From Christensenella sp. UBA7707 (GTDB lineage Bacteria; Bacillota; Clostridia; Christensenellales; CAG-138): a stretch of 5,839 nucleotides of DNA. How positions within the stretch are numbered: position 1 is the stretch's first letter; every line of letters starts with the position of its first letter. Location: positions 1-5,839 of the forward strand of contig DLFZ01000020.1 in the NCBI GenBank assembly GCA_002482435.1. The letters run 5' to 3'. The position numbers and the translations under genes were made by a program. Positions 3,471 to 5,839 of the stretch are shown piece after piece. The notes under the pieces were generated by a model. That model did no database searches and was not told the origin of the DNA. It saw only the letters and a program-made list of their open reading frames with translations.

Positions 3471-5486
3471 ATGAAAAAACTTTTTGCGCTGCTTATGGCG
3501 CTGCTGGTCCTTTTTGCAATGGGGTGCTCCAAGCCGGATGATGGCGCGGTCATCATCGGCAACCAAACCCCTGCACCCACGGAGCAGCCAGCGGAAGGTA
3601 CATCTTTAACACTTTCTCAGCCTGCGGGCAGCGGCATGGTAGCCGCGGGCAGCGTGCATAGCCTTGGTGCCCGTTCGGACGGTACGCTTGTCGTTGCCGG
3701 CCATAACACACAGGGCCAAAATAACGTTTTGAAGTGGACGAATGTGGTCGCGGTTGCCGCTTACGGCGAGCTTACCGCCGCCGTTACTGCAGATGGCAAG
3801 GTGCTTGTTGCCGGCAAAAACAGCGACGCTTTGAGCGCGGCGCTTGAATGGACGGATATTTGGGCGGTTGCTGTGGGCGAAGCGCACATTCTCGGCCTGA
3901 AGAGCGACGGCACCGTGGTTGCTGCGGGCGACAATGCCGCCGGGCAGGGCGATGTTTCCGCGTGGACGGGCATCGTGCAGATCGCGGCCGCAGGGAACCA
4001 TTCCCTTGGTCTTAAGAGCGACGGCACCGTGGTTGCCGCGGGCGACAACGCCTCGAATCAAGGCAATGTTACCGGTTGGACCAACGTTGTAAAGATCGCC
4101 GCGGGCAAGGATGTAAGCGTTGCCGCCACGAAAGACGGCAAGGCGCTTTCCACCAAGGATGACCTTTCCTCTTGGGCGGATGTGAAAGACATCGCCGCGG
4201 GCGATGCGCTTACCGCCGCCGTTACCAATGCGGGCACGGTTCTTTGCTCGCCTGAAAATGCCGATGCTTCCGCCGTGGCCGGCGCAGCGGCCATTGCCGC
4301 GGGTGCCGCGCATGTGGTGGTGATGAAGGCCGACGGCACGGTTGCCGCATTTGGCAGCGACAGTGATTTTCAGCTTTCCGTTACCGGCTGGCAGCTTCGA
4401 CCGTACCTTGAAGAAAGCTACGTTCTCGGCTTTGCGCCCGGCATGACCGCCGCGCGCACAAAGGCTGTGCTCAGCGCGCTCACGGGCAGCCAGACCATTG
4501 CTCTTAAGGCAAACGGCGCCGATATGCTCGACAGCGACGCGGTGTTTACCGGCGTTGAGGTTCAAAAAGACGGTGCGGCCTATGCTACACTCGTAATCCT
4601 TGGCGATATGAATGGCGATTCGCTTGTGAACGCGGCCGACTCGGAACTTCTTAGCGCGCATCTGGACGGGTCCTCGAAGCTTGAGGGTGCGTTCCTGTAC
4701 GCGGCCGGCATCGTGAAGGCTGCTGACGGCAGCGTTGCGAGCGGTTCTCTCGATGCGCTTAACAACTATGTTATAGGTACTGCCGCGCTTTCGCAGTTCC
4801 GCGTTGCCGCCGCGACCTCCGTTTATGCGGAAAAGATTGCTGAAGTAGCCAAAAAGAACGACGATGTGGTGGGCTGGATTAAGATCGACGGCACAAACAT
4901 CGATTACCCCATCATGTACAACCCCGAAGATCAGTGGTTTTACAACTATCACACGGTGGATAAGAAGGAGTCTGATAGCGCCTCCATCTACGCTTATTAT
5001 AATAAGTACACCACCAACAACATTGTCACGGGGCATAACTCCCGCGTAAGCGGCACCATGATGCACCAGTTGCAGCATATTCAGGAGTACAATCTCGGGA
5101 AGACAACCTGCGAGTACAGCAAGTGCAAAAATCCCGATCTGACGAGCGGTCTGCCCGATCTTACGACCTATAAGGGCCGCGTGTTCACCATCAGCATCTA
5201 CGGCGTGGAAGCGCAGTGGGAAGTGTTCTCCATGTACGAAACACCCGCAGGCGAGGATGTGGATACCCTTTATTACAACACATGGTACCCCCCCTCTAAG
5301 AACTGGAAGAACAATTCCGAGGAAGTTCAGGCTTGGATCAATAAGCAGATCGAACGTTCCGAAATCGACTTTGGCGTAAAGCCCTCGGCCGATGAAACGT
5401 TTGTTACGCTGTTCACCTGCGGTAACGAGCATGCGGATTCCGAAGAAAACTCCAGGCTCTACTTCTTCCTGCATAAGGTAAGCTAA
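3471..5486 (+). CDS. Lipid-anchored RCC1-propeller / dockerin-like / class B sortase fusion protein
   Basis: A 671-residue extracellular protein. The ATG at 3471 follows AGAAGGAG (3455-3462) by 8 nt and starts a lipoprotein signal peptide with lipobox AMGC (Cys19). A Pro/Thr-rich linker (about 30-50) leads to seven RCC1-like blades (about 54-308), each with a DGT or DGK turn and a W..V..IAAG ending; blades 3 and 4 share LKSDGTVVAAGDNA. Residues 312-377 resemble the beta module often found before dockerins. Residues 378-390 form a good dockerin calcium loop (D379, N381, D383, N387, D390); the second repeat (about 413-436) is degenerate. The class B sortase domain (about 452-671) starts with VVGWIKIDGTNIDYPI and keeps His522 (TGHNS), Cys650 (LFTC) and Arg662 (SRLYFF), so transpeptidase activity is expected. 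Usual sortases have about 200-300 residues and an N-terminal helix, so the propeller stalk and lipid anchor are unusual. The substrate is unknown. The gene is monocistronic between its own promoter and terminator. Confidence 0.92.
   Translation: MKKLFALLMALLVLFAMGCSKPDDGAVIIGNQTPAPTEQPAEGTSLTLSQPAGSGMVAAGSVHSLGARSDGTLVVAGHNTQGQNNVLKWTNVVAVAAYGELTAAVTADGKVLVAGKNSDALSAALEWTDIWAVAVGEAHILGLKSDGTVVAAGDNAAGQGDVSAWTGIVQIAAAGNHSLGLKSDGTVVAAGDNASNQGNVTGWTNVVKIAAGKDVSVAATKDGKALSTKDDLSSWADVKDIAAGDALTAAVTNAGTVLCSPENADASAVAGAAAIAAGAAHVVVMKADGTVAAFGSDSDFQLSVTGWQLRPYLEESYVLGFAPGMTAARTKAVLSALTGSQTIALKANGADMLDSDAVFTGVEVQKDGAAYATLVILGDMNGDSLVNAADSELLSAHLDGSSKLEGAFLYAAGIVKAADGSVASGSLDALNNYVIGTAALSQFRVAAATSVYAEKIAEVAKKNDDVVGWIKIDGTNIDYPIMYNPEDQWFYNYHTVDKKESDSASIYAYYNKYTTNNIVTGHNSRVSGTMMHQLQHIQEYNLGKTTCEYSKCKNPDLTSGLPDLTTYKGRVFTISIYGVEAQWEVFSMYETPAGEDVDTLYYNTWYPPSKNWKNNSEEVQAWINKQIERSEIDFGVKPSADETFVTLFTCGNEHADSEENSRLYFFLHKVS
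3901..4052 (+). repeat. 114 bp period direct repeat encoding propeller blades 3 and 4
   Basis: The 38 bp segments 3901-3938 and 4015-4052 differ at only three third-codon positions and encode the same residues. The offset of 114 bp equals 38 codons, one propeller blade. The silent differences show duplication followed by purifying selection or slow divergence. Confidence 0.85.
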
Positions 5487-5504
5487 CCCTTTCTAATTCC
5501 TTTC

Positions 5505-5542
5505 TGGCGCGTTCGGATATCTCCGGACGCGCCATGTTTTTT
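5505..5542 (+). terminator. Strong rho-independent terminator after the sortase fusion gene
   Basis: A 13 bp stem, TGGCGCGTTCGGA (5505-5517) with TCCGGACGCGCCA (5522-5534), has one G:T pair and a TATC loop, and is followed by TG and six T residues (5537-5542). It begins 18 nt after the stop codon and insulates the gene from the rRNA-like region downstream. Confidence 0.93.
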
Positions 5543-5757
5543 ACGCCGTTTTTTGTGACACGTAACCAAAATTTCACTCGAACGGAGCGTTTCGACCGGA
5601 AATTACAAAAAATGTATAAGACAAGCAAAGTTTTTTTGAGTTGGTATGAAAAACGAAGATTTCAGGAGATTTCAAACAAAACATACTGGAAAACAAAAAT
5701 GAAGATGAACTGAACAAAAATAGTACACATAAAGGCGGATAACAGAAAAATAACGAA
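5543..5757. other. AT-rich non-coding stretch before the rRNA-like promoter
   Basis: Between the terminator and the promoter candidate at 5758 there is no supported gene. A 33-codon frame starting at ATG 5609-5611 lacks a ribosome binding site and has an AT-driven Lys/Asn-rich composition. An imperfect hairpin (TCGAACG at 5578-5584 with CGTTTCGA at 5588-5595, flanked by AATTTC/GAAATT at 5570-5575/5599-5604) has no following T-run. The A-rich sequence just upstream of the promoter is what UP-element DNA of strong rRNA promoters looks like. Confidence 0.5.
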
Positions 5758-5786
5758 TTGTGCGAGGCGAGCTTTTTTGCTAAAAT
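5758..5786 (+). promoter_or_regulatory. Putative rRNA operon promoter
   Basis: TTGTGC (5758-5763) and TAAAAT (5781-5786) are separated by 17 bp, and TGC before the -10 gives an extended -10. A-rich DNA lies upstream. Initiation would fall near 5793. The -10 lies within a palindrome (5767-5800). Confidence 0.5.
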
Positions 5787-5800
5787 AGCAAAGTGCTCGC
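5767..5800. repeat. Palindrome spanning the putative -10 region
   Basis: GCGAGC (5767-5772) pairs with GCTCGC (5795-5800), and inside it TTTGCTA (5776-5782) pairs with TAGCAAA (5786-5792) around an AAA loop, with a small asymmetric internal loop between. There is no T-run afterwards, so it is not a typical terminator. Confidence 0.6.
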
Positions 5801-5839
5801 GAAAAGCGAAACACACAGCACCTTGAAAACTGTATAGTG
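5793..5839 (+). ncRNA. Start of a probable rRNA operon leader with boxA-like motif (partial)
   Basis: GCACCTTGAAAACTG (5818-5832) matches the CTTTGAAAACT-type motif that precedes 16S and 23S rRNA genes in Firmicutes, where boxA recruits the NusB/NusE antitermination complex. No 16S sequence lies upstream, so a 16S leader is more likely than a 16S-23S spacer. The mature rRNA would begin beyond the window and cannot be confirmed here. Confidence 0.5.

Noticed and set aside
3606..5474. 622-codon open frame on the minus strand opposite the sortase fusion
   Set aside because: It is an antisense shadow of the GC-rich, strongly codon-biased + strand gene. It has no ribosome binding site or recognisable domains, while the + strand frame has a signal peptide and catalytic motifs.
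5609..5710. 33-codon frame (MYKTSKVFLSWYEK...) before the rRNA-like promoter
   Set aside because: No Shine-Dalgarno sequence precedes the ATG, and the Lys/Asn-rich composition follows from the AT-rich DNA.
1..5839. CRISPR array, anti-phage defence cassette or toxin-antitoxin pair
   Set aside because: There are no regularly spaced direct repeats and no recognisable nuclease, reverse transcriptase or toxin motifs. The only tandem-type repeat encodes propeller blades.

Overview
The window looks like a chromosomal segment of a moderately GC-rich Gram-positive anaerobe of the class Clostridia (Oscillospiraceae, Christensenellaceae or relatives). The basis is the PilT-type ATPase with clostridial-style motifs, a class B sortase, dockerin-like sequence, lipobox signal peptides, strong AGGAGG-type ribosome binding sites, and a Firmicutes-type rRNA leader motif at the right edge. 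All supported genes are on the + strand. No search was run; family names come from motif recognition.

Region 1 (1-1907) is the 3' end of a type IV pilus operon. It holds the tail of an unidentified CDS, an overlapping (ATGA) membrane-anchored PilX-like minor pilin candidate, and a full-length PilT-like retraction ATPase. Between the last two lies a 261 bp element with imperfect terminal inverted repeats, flanked by TA dinucleotides. Removing it with one TA leaves a 19 nt operon-style spacer carrying only the pilT ribosome binding site, so it is best read as a MITE-like insertion.

Region 2 (1908-3230) holds two small uncharacterised genes: a 105-residue lipoprotein and a 147-residue cytoplasmic protein. 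Each has its own terminator. They are separated by about 420 nt without a convincing gene but with several hairpins.

Region 3 (3231-5542) is one monocistronic unit: an extended -10 promoter, a 671-residue lipoprotein and a strong terminator. The protein combines a seven-bladed RCC1-like propeller, a dockerin-like segment and an intact class B sortase domain. This fusion is the most unusual protein here.

Region 4 (5543-5839) is AT-rich, non-coding DNA ending in a promoter and a boxA-like motif that resembles the leader of an rRNA operon. The 16S gene would start beyond the window.

The pilus operon and the sortase both point to cell-surface biology, but nothing in the window links them functionally, and no LPxTG/NPxTN-type sortase substrate is visible.
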